From positions 124,001-188,000 of the forward strand of contig NZ_CP010951.1 in the NCBI RefSeq assembly GCF_001580455.1: DNA of 64,000 bases, written 5' to 3'. This DNA is from Ramlibacter tataouinensis (lineage in GTDB: Bacteria > Pseudomonadota > Gammaproteobacteria > Burkholderiales > Burkholderiaceae_C). The translations under genes were made by a program, and so were the position numbers. The notes under the pieces are model-generated. The model did not search any database and was not told the DNA's origin. It saw nothing but the letters and a program-made list of their open reading frames with translations. This document shows, in pieces, positions 46,433-54,392 of the stretch. The stretch's first letter is position 1; each line of letters opens with the position of its first letter.

Positions 46433-46459
46433 CACCGCTTTTCATCGCCAAAGCTAAGG

Positions 46460-46482
46460 AGCCGCCCCACAGGCGGCTTTTT
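46460..46482 (+). terminator. Intrinsic terminator after the island lipoprotein
   Basis: agccgcc/ggcggct stem (46460-46466 and 46472-46478) with a 5-base loop and a TTTTTC tail, 28 bp past the lipoprotein stop. Confidence 0.88.
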
Positions 46483-46633
46483 CATTTCGCGACGCCCCCC
46501 AATGCTCTGGTCGCGACCACCGCGAACGTCAAGCCCCTATCGTCCTGTGTAGTTGCGGCGGAGGGTCGCCTGGGCCTTGGCTGTTGTTCCAAGTTGTGCC
46601 ATGAAACCAGCATGGGCGGCAGCGCAGTCATGC

Positions 46634-47746
46634 TCATGAGCGAAGTGGAACCACTGATCGCCGCACCCTTACGGTTGAAAGACTGTACTCGGCTAAGAAC
46701 TCGCACACGCCCTGCTCCAGCAACTCGTCGCTCTCGGGGCCCAAGACCACTTCAGAAATCTCCAAAGGGAAATATCGATGCTTCGACCGAAGCACCTCCG
46801 TAGATGGCACATATGGGACGATTCTCCCCCTAGCCGGCCTGAACGAACGAGGAGGCCCCTCGATTCCGAGGGAGCTTCGGACTTCGGGATAGTCGATGTA
46901 CGCGAGGCGATACTCGTTCTCGCTGCGAAATGCAGGATTCTTGAAAAAAACGGCAAGCTCAAGGAGACGGTCCGACCTGTGGTACACGTCTCGGATGCGC
47001 TCTAGCCTGTTGCCATCCGTGTCTGCCTCGAATGCAGAAACCAGATGGTGAACATAGATTTGGACCAGTTTCCTTTGAATGGACGGGTCGTATTCCACCG
47101 GTTGTAGCCAACTTTGATCCACGTGAAGCGACAGACGATGGACGGGAAAGCCTATTGCGATTGGACCGTAAGCACGCCATTGGCTGAGACTGTCGTCGTC
47201 ACCGGAAAAGGAGGTAATGCAAACGCGGTTCTTGGAGCCTCCAAGCTTGTCCCCCCAGGCCGACAATAAATCTCGAACATCCTCACGGCTTGCAGTCGCC
47301 CGCATGTCATTGACCGTATCAAGAAGCATGTCCAACCCGTATCTAACCTCGCGCCGGTCGTTGAGATAAGCGAACTCCGTCATCCAGAGGGATCGACTTC
47401 GGACGATTCCCATGAAACCCTCCAAAGACGTGTAGTGGTAGACATTGTCCGGAAACGATGCCGGGACAAGCCGGAGTCGTCTGGCCTCGTTCCAGAACGT
47501 CTGCTGCGCCTGAAACCAATTTGGGAGATCACTGCTTTCCCAGCTGTAGTAGAAGCCACCTAGTGGTGACCTCCACTTTCGTCTTCTCCAAAAACTTGGC
47601 TTGGAGCCCTCGATCAGAGACTCTTCCTCGAACTCGTCTGCGTTAACGCCGTTGGGACAGTTCGGCCATGCACATGGCAGCACCCCGAGCGTTCCATGCT
47701 CCGAGCACTTCTTGTCGAAAACTAAGCCTATATGTATGCGCTGCAC
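46634..47746 (-). CDS. DUF2971 protein with N-terminal Cys motif
   Basis: 370 residues from GTG 47746 (AGGTG five bases upstream). A short N-terminal metal-site-like motif (C14, H17, C25, C30 in KKCSEHGTLGVLPCAWPNC) precedes a DUF2971 domain (about 100-340): VYHYTSLEGFMGIVRSRSLWMTEFAYLND, SFSGDDDSLSQWRAYG and FFKNPAFRSENEYRLAYID. Function of DUF2971 is not established; the HYT, LND and ENEYRL arrangement recalls ADP-ribosyltransferase-like H-Y-E folds, which is only an inference. Longer in-frame starts (ATG 47782) lack an SD. Confidence 0.8.
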   Translation of the reverse strand: MQRIHIGLVFDKKCSEHGTLGVLPCAWPNCPNGVNADEFEEESLIEGSKPSFWRRRKWRSPLGGFYYSWESSDLPNWFQAQQTFWNEARRLRLVPASFPDNVYHYTSLEGFMGIVRSRSLWMTEFAYLNDRREVRYGLDMLLDTVNDMRATASREDVRDLLSAWGDKLGGSKNRVCITSFSGDDDSLSQWRAYGPIAIGFPVHRLSLHVDQSWLQPVEYDPSIQRKLVQIYVHHLVSAFEADTDGNRLERIRDVYHRSDRLLELAVFFKNPAFRSENEYRLAYIDYPEVRSSLGIEGPPRSFRPARGRIVPYVPSTEVLRSKHRYFPLEISEVVLGPESDELLEQGVCEFLAEYSLSTVRVRRSVVPLRS

Positions 47747-48031
47747 AATGACACCTACGTAAAGGTAACCGACGCACACCATCAGGTGCGACCGCAGGAG
47801 GCGCACGCTCTTGTGCGTCGGTGTCAATTGACCAGTTAGGCGCAAAGGACACGACCTCCTTCGGATACTTGGAAGCCATGTCAGCCCGCCTGCCGAAGAC
47901 GTCACGCGGGAACCGGATCGCGAACATCGACCAGCCTACCAGTAAGAATTTCGACCAGTTCCGTAATGGCGTCCCAGAAGGCATCCCCAGCGTCTGCGCC
48001 TACTATTCCAAACGCTGCTCACGGACGTAGC
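47747..48031. other. Island region without a convincing gene
   Basis: 285 bp between the DUF2971 gene and the HGGxSTG gene. On the minus strand a 38-codon start-less frame (48018-47902; AFWDAITELVEILTGRL) looks protein-like and could be the eroded 3' end of a gene; nothing else is recognisable. Confidence 0.35.
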
Positions 48032-48241
48032 TTACCGTGTTCGACCCAGCCAGGCCTTATAACCCGCTCGCATCGCCTCCAGCGACCGCCGCTTGCCTTC
48101 CGGCGTCTTAGGCCCTGTGCTCGGGCCACCGTGGAAGCGACAACGACCATTTGGATAGAGCAATTTGCACCCGCAAGGCAGCCCTTTTCGGTTCTTTGCA
48201 CCGCAAGACTGGCCACTGTTGTACCTAGGTTCCCTGTACAT
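48032..48241 (-). CDS. Small HGGxSTG-motif protein
   Basis: 69 residues. Three cysteines plus histidine (CGAKNRKGLPCGCKLLYPNGRCRFHGG) lead into the HGGPSTGPKTPEGKRR motif of a family of very small proteins common in phages and islands. Function unknown; the Cys/His spacing suggests zinc and the basic tail nucleic-acid binding (inference). ATG 48241 has GGAAC six to seven bases upstream. Confidence 0.75.
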   Translation of the reverse strand: MYREPRYNSGQSCGAKNRKGLPCGCKLLYPNGRCRFHGGPSTGPKTPEGKRRSLEAMRAGYKAWLGRTR

Positions 48242-48491
48242 TTTTGTTCCATTCGGCGATTACATTCAGAACCCCATGAGTGCGGTTTTGCGCCGCCGTG
48301 ATGTACGTGGTCACGAGGTGCGTGTTGGGCCTTGGGACACCCCTCACCGTCCCCGGATGGAACGGGACTCACAGCAGGACGACGACCACCCTTTTTGGGG
48401 ACGTTGATCCCTCGCAACGGGATTTGCGCGGGATGAGACGGAATTGAACTGGTCAGTAGCAGCAAATGAGGGCGTTCCGTGGGCCTCATTT

Positions 48492-48516
48492 CCATACTTT
48501 TTTCATACCGCCAATG
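48492..48516. repeat. Right-end copy of the TTCATACT-type motif
   Basis: ccatacttttttcatac followed by cgccaatg, matching 41461-41488 except for a few substitutions and a 3-base gap. Direct orientation, near both island ends. Confidence 0.4.
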
Positions 48517-48539
48517 AAAACGGCACCCGAAGGTGCCGT
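48517..48539 (-). terminator. Terminator downstream of tRNA-Val, island-borne
   Basis: Perfect 8-bp stem acggcacc/ggtgccgt with a TTCG tetraloop (minus strand) followed by TTTTC. It lies 16 bp past the tRNA 3' end, inside the island. Confidence 0.85.
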
Positions 48540-48553
48540 ATGTCATTGATTTG

Positions 48554-48604
48554 TTGGTAGGCGCGATTGGACTCGAACCAACGACCCCCACCATGTCAAG
48601 GTGG
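48554..48604. repeat. attR, right 51-bp direct repeat within tRNA-Val
   Basis: Identical to 41313-41363; spans one base past CCA to the 5' strand of the anticodon stem of the intact tRNA, a classic tyrosine-integrase core. Confidence 0.95.
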
Positions 48605-48631
48605 TGCTCTAACCAGCTGAGCTACGCGCCT
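48555..48631 (-). tRNA. tRNA-Val(GAC)
   Basis: 77 nt with encoded CCA. Acceptor AGGCGCG/CGCGCCT, D-arm GCTCAGCTGGTTAGAGC, anticodon stem CCACC/GGTGG with loop TTGACAT (anticodon GAC at 48597-48595), T-loop TTCGAGT. Functional copy reconstituted after island insertion at its 3' end. Confidence 0.96.
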
Positions 48632-48691
48632 AGAGTTCGTTCGAGAAGCGAGATTGTAGCAGAGGACACGAGGCACCTCTTCAACACGCGC

Positions 48692-50887
48692 TCACCTCCG
48701 CTTGGCCCAGCGCACGCCCTGCACTTCGGCGACCAGCCCGAGCACATGCGCGAGCCGGCCGGAATCGCCGACCTCCACCGTGAACGTCATCCAGGCCGTG
48801 CCCTTCACCGACTGGGTCTGCACTCCGATCACGTTCATCTTTTCCTTCGCGAACACTTCGGAGATGTCGCGCAGCAGCCCCTGCCTGTCGGCGGCCTCGA
48901 CGGCGACGTCCACCGGATAGACCGCCGCGGCCTCGCCCTTGGGCGCCCACTGGACCTCGATCACGCGTTCGCCGGCGCGGGCCGCCAGCTCGCGGAAGCT
49001 CGCGCAGTCGCGGCGGTGGATGCTGACCCCCTTGCCGCGCGTCACGAAGCCCGCGATGGCGTCCGGCGGCGCCGGCTTGCAGCACCGGGCCAACTGCGTC
49101 ATCAGCGAATCGATGCCGACCACCAGCACGCCGCCCTTGGCCGCACGCGAAGGCGCGCGCGGTTTCTTCAGCAGGAACTCGTCCTGCGGCAGCGGCGCTT
49201 CCGGCGGATGCAGCAGCGTCTCGATGTTGCGCAGCGAGTATTCGTCCTTGCCGACCACCGCGAACAGGTCCTCGGCCGACTTGAAGCCGAGCTGGCTGGC
49301 GAGATCCTCCAGCTTCAGCGCCGTCTTGCCTTCACGCTGCAGCAGCTTTTCCACCGCCTCGCGCCCGCGCTGGACGGTTTCGTGCCGCTGCTGCTCGTTG
49401 AACCAGGCGCGCACCTTGGCCTTGGCGCGGTGGCTGGCCAGGAACGCGAGCTCGGAATTGAGCCAGTCGCGCGAAGGCCCGCCCTCCTTGGCCGCGGTGA
49501 TCTCCACCGTCTGGCCGTTGCGAAGCGGCGTGTTCAGCGGAACCATCGCGCCGTCCACGCGCGCGCCCCGGCAGCGATGGCCGAGGCTGGTGTGCACGGT
49601 GTAGGCGAAGTCCACCGGCGTCGCGCCCTGCGGCAGCTCGACGATGGCGGCATCGGGCGTGAGCACGTAGATGCGGTCGTCGAACAGGTCCCGGGTGGCG
49701 CCGGCGAGGTCGCGCTCCCAGGCCAGCAGCTGCCGCAGCACCGCGATCTTGGCGTCGTATTCGCCGCTGGCTGACACGCCCGCATAGCCCCTGGCGCCGG
49801 CTTCCTTGTACGCCCAGTGCGCGGCGACGCCGTGCTCGGCGTGCTCGTGCATGGGCTGGGTGCGGATCTGGATCTCGATCGCCCGGCCGGCCGCGTCGCG
49901 CACCACCGTGTGCAGCGACTGGTAGCCGTTCGCCTTGGGCTTGGCGATGTAGTCGTCGAATTCCTCGACGATGGGCGAGAATTGCTGGTGCACCCAGGAC
50001 AGCGCCGCGTAGCAGTCCTTCACCTCCGGCACGATCACCCGCAGCGCGCGGATGTCGAACACCTGGTCGAAGTCCAGCGACTTGCCGCGCATCTTCTTGA
50101 CGATGCTGTAGATGTGCTTGGGGCGGCCGTGCACGCTCGCGTGGATGCCCTGCGCCTTGAGTTCCGCTTCCAGTTGCGAGCGCAACTGCTCCACGTAGGC
50201 CTCGCGCTCCACGCGCCGCTCGTCCAGCAGGTGCGCGACCTGCTTGTAGGTGTCGGGCTCCAGGAAGCGGAAGGCCAGGTCCTCCATCTCCCACTTCAGC
50301 TGCCAGACGCCCAGGCGGTTGGCCAGAGGCGCGAAGACGCTCAGGGCCTCGCGCGCCACGCTTTCCGGTGCCACCGTCTTGGTGGCCGCGTGCCAGCGCA
50401 GCGTCTGCAGGCGCGACGCGAGCCGCAGCATCACCACCCGCAGGTCGCGCGAGAACGCCAGCAGCATCTTGCGGACGGCCTCGGTCTGCGCCTTTTCCTT
50501 GTCGAGCTGGCTGGTCGCTTCGGCGGCCCGGGTCTGCTGCTGCACCCGCACCAGCTTGGTCGTCTCCACGGCCAGCGCGGCATAGCTGTCGCCGAACGCC
50601 TTGGCGATCACCTCCTCGGGCTTGTTCAGGTGCACGCAGGCATAGACCAGGTAGCTCGCGGCCTGCATGGCCTCCGAGCCGCCCATGGTCTTGAGGATCG
50701 CCGCCACCGCGTCGGCGTGGGCCAGCGTGTTCTCGCCGGTGTCCAGCATCTCGCCGGCGATCAGCGGCTCAGCGAAGGCACGCGCGCGCGCCAGCGCGTC
50801 GGCCTGGCGCGGCATGGCCTGCTCGGTCGCCGCGATCAGCTCGGGGACGGCCGCGGCCTCCGCTTGCTCCGCTCTCAGGCTCTTCAT
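48692..50887 (-). CDS. relA: (p)ppGpp synthetase RelA
   Basis: 731 residues, RelA-like length. The N-terminal HD region lacks the HD-HDVVED hydrolase residues, and the synthetase domain carries E-x-D-D in VEEFDDYIAKPK rather than R-x-K-D, both marks of a monofunctional synthetase. Then come a TGS domain (DRIYVLTPDAAIVELPQGA, near 400), a Cys/His zinc-finger region (ARCCKPAPPD ... SIHRRDCASF) and a C-terminal ACT domain. It makes (p)ppGpp on stalled ribosomes. ATG overlaps the hydrolase stop as ATGA. Confidence 0.95.
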   Translation of the reverse strand: MKSLRAEQAEAAAVPELIAATEQAMPRQADALARARAFAEPLIAGEMLDTGENTLAHADAVAAILKTMGGSEAMQAASYLVYACVHLNKPEEVIAKAFGDSYAALAVETTKLVRVQQQTRAAEATSQLDKEKAQTEAVRKMLLAFSRDLRVVMLRLASRLQTLRWHAATKTVAPESVAREALSVFAPLANRLGVWQLKWEMEDLAFRFLEPDTYKQVAHLLDERRVEREAYVEQLRSQLEAELKAQGIHASVHGRPKHIYSIVKKMRGKSLDFDQVFDIRALRVIVPEVKDCYAALSWVHQQFSPIVEEFDDYIAKPKANGYQSLHTVVRDAAGRAIEIQIRTQPMHEHAEHGVAAHWAYKEAGARGYAGVSASGEYDAKIAVLRQLLAWERDLAGATRDLFDDRIYVLTPDAAIVELPQGATPVDFAYTVHTSLGHRCRGARVDGAMVPLNTPLRNGQTVEITAAKEGGPSRDWLNSELAFLASHRAKAKVRAWFNEQQRHETVQRGREAVEKLLQREGKTALKLEDLASQLGFKSAEDLFAVVGKDEYSLRNIETLLHPPEAPLPQDEFLLKKPRAPSRAAKGGVLVVGIDSLMTQLARCCKPAPPDAIAGFVTRGKGVSIHRRDCASFRELAARAGERVIEVQWAPKGEAAAVYPVDVAVEAADRQGLLRDISEVFAKEKMNVIGVQTQSVKGTAWMTFTVEVGDSGRLAHVLGLVAEVQGVRWAKRR

Positions 50888-51810
50888 CGATCCAGCAGGA
50901 ACAAGGCGACCGCCTCGACCTGGTCGTCTGAAACGAAAGTGGGCGCGTGGCCCACCCCGGGGAACTCGACCAGGCTCGCGCGCGGGCCACGGCGGGTCAT
51001 CTCGAGCGCGGTCTCCTTGGCAAGCAGGTCCGAGGCGGCGCCGCGCGTGAGCAGCACGCGCGCCTTGATGTTGTCGTAGAGCTTCCAGAGCATCGCCTGC
51101 CCCTCGGCGGCGCTTTGCTCGGTGACGGTGCGGAAGGGCACAGCAATCGCCGGGTCGTAGTGCAGCGTGAAGCCGCCGCTCTCCAGCGGCTTGATCATGG
51201 CCTGCGACAGCGCCAGCCATTGCGCCGGCGTATGCGGCCCGAAACTGGTCGAGATCGCCCACATCGCATCGGCAGCTTGCTGCACGCTGTCGAAGCGGCC
51301 GGTCTGGCCCACGTAGGTGCCGATCCGCTGCAGCGCCTGCCACTGGATGGCCGGCCCCACGTCATTCAGCACCAGCCGGCGCAGCGGCACCGGCAGCGGC
51401 AGGTCCGGCGCCCCCGCCAGCGTCAGGCCAATCAGCCCGCCCATGCTGGTGCCGACCCAGTCGAAGGTCTGCAGCGGCGCTTGGCGGTGCAGCTGAGCCA
51501 GCATGGCCAGCATGTCCCCCGCGTAGGTCGGGATCTGGTAGCCCATCGGGTCCTTGAGCCAGTCGCTCTGGCCACGGCCGGCCACGTCGGGGCACACCAC
51601 CCGCAGTTGGCCGCGCGCGCGCGCCACCAGCGACTGCGCCAGCACATCGAAGTCACGCCCCTGGCGCGACAGGCCATGGGCGCAGACGATCAGGTGCGGC
51701 GAGGCCGCGTCGCCCCATTGCCAGTAGGCCATGCGGTGGCCGCCGGAGGCGTCCGGACAAGGTACGTAGTTCAGCGTAGGTGGGAACACGGCAGTGGGAA
51801 AAAATCGCAT
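50884..51810 (-). CDS. Alpha/beta hydrolase
   Basis: 308 residues of alpha/beta-hydrolase fold: oxyanion region CAHGLSRQGRDFD (near 43), nucleophile elbow DWVGTSMGGLIGL (Ser near 122) and a catalytic histidine in FPGVGHAPTF (near 290). Substrate not evident. Coupled to relA by a four-base overlap and divergent from bdhA with 50 bp between starts. Confidence 0.9.
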   Translation of the reverse strand: MRFFPTAVFPPTLNYVPCPDASGGHRMAYWQWGDAASPHLIVCAHGLSRQGRDFDVLAQSLVARARGQLRVVCPDVAGRGQSDWLKDPMGYQIPTYAGDMLAMLAQLHRQAPLQTFDWVGTSMGGLIGLTLAGAPDLPLPVPLRRLVLNDVGPAIQWQALQRIGTYVGQTGRFDSVQQAADAMWAISTSFGPHTPAQWLALSQAMIKPLESGGFTLHYDPAIAVPFRTVTEQSAAEGQAMLWKLYDNIKARVLLTRGAASDLLAKETALEMTRRGPRASLVEFPGVGHAPTFVSDDQVEAVALFLLDR

Positions 51811-51860
51811 ACTCGCGGCCCATCATATTCAACTCACGTTCAATCCACGGAGACACCATC

Positions 51861-52631
51861 ATGCTCAAAGGCAAAACTGCTCTCGTCACCGGCTCCACCA
51901 GCGGCATCGGCCTGGGGATCGCGCTGGCACTGGCCAAACAGGGCGCGAACGTGGTTCTCAACGGCTTCGGCGATGTGGACGGGCCGCGCGCGCAGGTCGA
52001 GGCGCTGGGCGTGAAAGTCGGCTACCACGGCGCCGACATGAGCAAGCCGGCCCAGATCGAGGACATGGCCAAGTACGCCGCCGCGCAGTTCGGGCAGGTG
52101 GACATCCTGGTGAACAACGCCGGCATCCAGCACGTGGCGCCGATCCACGACTTCCCGCCGGAGAAGTGGGACGCGATCATCGCGATCAACCTCACCAGCG
52201 CCTTCCACACGACCCGCCTGGCACTGCCGGCGATGCGCAAGTCAAACTGGGGCCGCATCATCAACGTGGCCTCCGTGCACGGCCTGGTCGGGTCGGCCGA
52301 GAAGTCGGCCTATGTCGCCGCCAAGCACGGCATCGTGGGCCTGACCAAGGTCACCGCGCTGGAGAACGCCACCACCGGCATCACCTGCAACGCCATCTGC
52401 CCGGGTTGGGTGCTGACGCCGCTGGTGCAAAAGCAGGTCGACGCGCGCGCCTCGGAACGCGGCGTCTCGGCCGAGGAAGCCAAGAAGCAGCTGCTGGGCG
52501 AGAAGGAGCCGTCCATGCAATTCACCACGCCGGAGGAACTCGGCGACCTGGCGGTGTTCTTCTGCTCGCCGGCCGGCGCCAACGTGCGCGGCGTGGCTTG
52601 GAACATGGACGGCGGCTGGGTGGCCCAGTAG
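51861..52631 (+). CDS. bdhA: D-3-hydroxybutyrate dehydrogenase
   Basis: 256 residues starting MLKGKTALVTGSTSGIGLGI. SDR motifs: TGSTSGIG, NNAG (near 90), catalytic Ser in NVASVHGLVGS and Y-x-x-x-K in AYVAAKHGI (near 153). The HGLVGSAEKSAYVAAKHG and NAICPGWVLTPLVQKQ segments are characteristic of 3-hydroxybutyrate dehydrogenase. It oxidises 3-hydroxybutyrate from PHB breakdown to acetoacetate, matching phaR in this genome. GGAG eight bases before ATG. Confidence 0.93.
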   Translation: MLKGKTALVTGSTSGIGLGIALALAKQGANVVLNGFGDVDGPRAQVEALGVKVGYHGADMSKPAQIEDMAKYAAAQFGQVDILVNNAGIQHVAPIHDFPPEKWDAIIAINLTSAFHTTRLALPAMRKSNWGRIINVASVHGLVGSAEKSAYVAAKHGIVGLTKVTALENATTGITCNAICPGWVLTPLVQKQVDARASERGVSAEEAKKQLLGEKEPSMQFTTPEELGDLAVFFCSPAGANVRGVAWNMDGGWVAQ

Positions 52632-52652
52632 GCTCGGTCGCCCAGGGAGCGG

Positions 52653-53360
52653 CTACTGCAGCTGCACCGAACCGGAAACCGTCACCGTGACCGTGGCCTT
52701 GCCGGCTTCCACCGGCAGGGGCATGTCCGCACTGGCGGCCCGCGCCATCGTCATCGGACGCGGAATCGGCACCGCCCCGTCGTTGGCGTTCACTAAAACC
52801 TCGCGCAGGCTGTAGCCGGCAAAGCCGAAGCCCTTCGCGAGCTCCGACGCCTTGACCTTGAACCGGTCGATGGCGAGCGCCTGCGCCTCGCTCTCGACCT
52901 TGGCACGCTGCTCGCGGCTCAGGCCGAAGTGCACGTGCGACACCGTCATGGTCTGGATGCGGGCGGCCGACTGCGTGATGCGGGAGAAGTCGCGGCCCTC
53001 GAGCACCAGTTCCGCCGTGCCCTGCCAGCCGTTGACGCGCCCCTGCTCGTAGCGCGGCGCGAGGCCGAAATGGCCGGTGCGCACGTCCAGTTGCCCGGGC
53101 TGCGCCGACTTGCGCGCCTCGGCCAGCGCGGCGTCCAGGGCGGCCTTCAGCTGCGACTGGACGGCACTCGCATCCGCGCCCTCGCGGCGCGTGGCCAGGC
53201 TCAGGCTCAGGAGATCCTGCTGCGTTTCCAGCGTGGCGGCGGCCGACAGCTGCAGCACGTTCTGCGGCGGCGGCAGCACCTGCGCGCTCGCCAGGCCAGG
53301 GCTGGAAGCCGCCGCTGCGAGTGCCAGCCCCAGGACGCGGGTCGAAATTTTGTCGTTCAT
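52653..53360 (-). CDS. SIMPL domain (DUF541) periplasmic protein
   Basis: 235 residues with a signal peptide (1-26, cut after ASA) and a SIMPL domain (about 34-235: LQLSAAATLETQQDLLSLSLATRREG, GWQGTAELVLEGRDF and LSREQRAKVESEAQALAIDRFK). Bacterial members are periplasmic or outer-membrane proteins of unclear role, sometimes linked to oxidative stress. Convergent with bdhA. Confidence 0.88.
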   Translation of the reverse strand: MNDKISTRVLGLALAAAASSPGLASAQVLPPPQNVLQLSAAATLETQQDLLSLSLATRREGADASAVQSQLKAALDAALAEARKSAQPGQLDVRTGHFGLAPRYEQGRVNGWQGTAELVLEGRDFSRITQSAARIQTMTVSHVHFGLSREQRAKVESEAQALAIDRFKVKASELAKGFGFAGYSLREVLVNANDGAVPIPRPMTMARAASADMPLPVEAGKATVTVTVSGSVQLQ

Positions 53361-53490
53361 CGTCTTGCACCACGGTTCAGTTGGCAGCCATTGTCCGGCA
53401 GATGGCAAAGGGCGGGTTTCGCCGCATGATGCAAGCAATCCGTCACGGTTCCTGCTCATCCGGTCACCCTTTGCGCCGGTCCGCAACATC

Positions 53491-53564
53491 TGTAACACTG
53501 TGTCAGACCTCCCGAAAAAACGCGCACGCCCAGCTAACTGCCCCTCAAAATCGGCTCTGTTACA
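53491..53564. promoter_or_regulatory. TGTAACA / TGTTACA motifs upstream of the ompR-like gene
   Basis: TGTAACA (53491-53497) and its inverse TGTTACA (53558-53564) flank the likely promoter of the regulator, ending 21 bp before its ATG. OmpR-family sites often contain GTNAC cores, so autoregulation is possible but unproven. Confidence 0.3.
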
Positions 53565-53584
53565 AATCCACCGCTTGGAGCAAC

Positions 53585-54316
53585 ATGACACAAGCCGCAG
53601 CCCGTACCGACAAGATTCTGGTCGTCGACGACGACGCACGGATCCGCGATCTGCTGCGCCGCTACCTGACGCAGGAAGGCTTTGAAGTCATCCTTGCCGA
53701 AGACGGCAAGGCGCTGAACCGCCTGATGCTGCGTGAGACCGCCGACCTGATCGTGCTCGACCTGATGATGCCGGGCGAAGACGGCCTGTCGATCTGCCGG
53801 CGCCTGCGGGCCGCCAACGACCGCACGCCGATCATCATGCTCACCGCCAAGGGCGAGGACGTGGACCGCATCGTCGGCCTGGAAGTCGGCGCCGACGACT
53901 ACCTGGGCAAGCCTTTCAACCCGCGCGAGCTGCTGGCGCGCGTCCACGCCGTCCTGCGCCGCCGCCCGGCCCAGGAGGCGCCCGGGGCGCCTTCCAGCGA
54001 CAACGAAGTCGTCAATTTCGGCCCCTTCGCCTTCGACTTGGGTGCGCGCACGCTGCGCAAGAACGGCGAGGAGCTGCCGCTGACCACTGGCGAATTCGCC
54101 ATGCTCAAGGCGCTGGTGCGCCATCCCCGCCAACCGCTGTCGCGCGAGAAGCTGGCGCAGCTCGCGCGCGGCCGGGAATTCGAGCCCTTCGACCGCAGCC
54201 TCGACGTGCAGGTCTCGCGCCTGCGCAAGCTGGTCGAGCTCGATCCCGCGGCTCCCCGTTACATCCAGACGGTGTGGGGCGTCGGCTACGTTTTCGTGCC
54301 GGACGGCGCGGGCTGA
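53585..54316 (+). CDS. ompR: OmpR-family response regulator
   Basis: 243 residues. Receiver domain 8-125 with the acidic pair D15/D16, phosphoacceptor D59 in DLIVLDLMMPG and Lys in DYLGKPFNPRELLARV; C-terminal winged helix (about 145-238; LTTGEFAMLKALV, FDRSLDVQVSRLRKLVE, IQTVWGVGYVF). It is close to OmpR proper. GGAG four bases before the ATG. The kinase follows 76 bp downstream. Confidence 0.94.
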   Translation: MTQAAARTDKILVVDDDARIRDLLRRYLTQEGFEVILAEDGKALNRLMLRETADLIVLDLMMPGEDGLSICRRLRAANDRTPIIMLTAKGEDVDRIVGLEVGADDYLGKPFNPRELLARVHAVLRRRPAQEAPGAPSSDNEVVNFGPFAFDLGARTLRKNGEELPLTTGEFAMLKALVRHPRQPLSREKLAQLARGREFEPFDRSLDVQVSRLRKLVELDPAAPRYIQTVWGVGYVFVPDGAG

Positions 54317-54392
54317 CCGCCGGGGCTGCCCAGCCCGGCCGACATCAACAATAATCCGGGGGCAGTTCACTGACGAGAGAGAAGGGGACAAC

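Larger units (their letters stand above)
48242..48553. other. Right end of the island, no gene seen
   Basis: 312 bp. It holds a near copy of the integrase-end motif (48492-48516) and the terminator of tRNA-Val (48517-48539). Short frames here (for example 48276-48407 plus) have no SD. Confidence 0.45.
41313..48604. mobile_element. tRNA-Val(GAC) integrated genomic island, 7.2 kb
   Basis: Bounded by a perfect 51-bp direct repeat (41313-41363 and 48554-48604) equal to the anticodon stem through the 3' CCA of tRNA-Val. The unit from one repeat to the other is 7,241 bp. A tyrosine integrase lies at the left end 122 bp from attL; the intact tRNA is at the right end. Cargo has an accessory character: lipoproteins, a DUF4214/RTX gene, a DUF2971 protein, an HGGxSTG protein and an unknown gene behind a LexA box. 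There are no conjugation, replication or capsid genes, so it is a small integrative element or satellite relic. Confidence 0.92.

Noticed and set aside
47902..48018. A 38-codon start-less minus-strand frame (AFWDAITELVEILTGRL).
   Set aside because: Protein-like in composition but has an in-frame stop immediately upstream and no start; at most a gene remnant.
47821..48030. A 69-codon plus-strand frame beginning with GTG in the island.
   Set aside because: No SD, and no recognisable sequence; overlaps the possible remnant on the other strand.
48019..48594. A 191-codon minus-strand frame running from tRNA-Val into the island.
   Set aside because: Begins inside the tRNA and overlaps the HGGxSTG gene in another frame; the smaller gene has motif and SD support.
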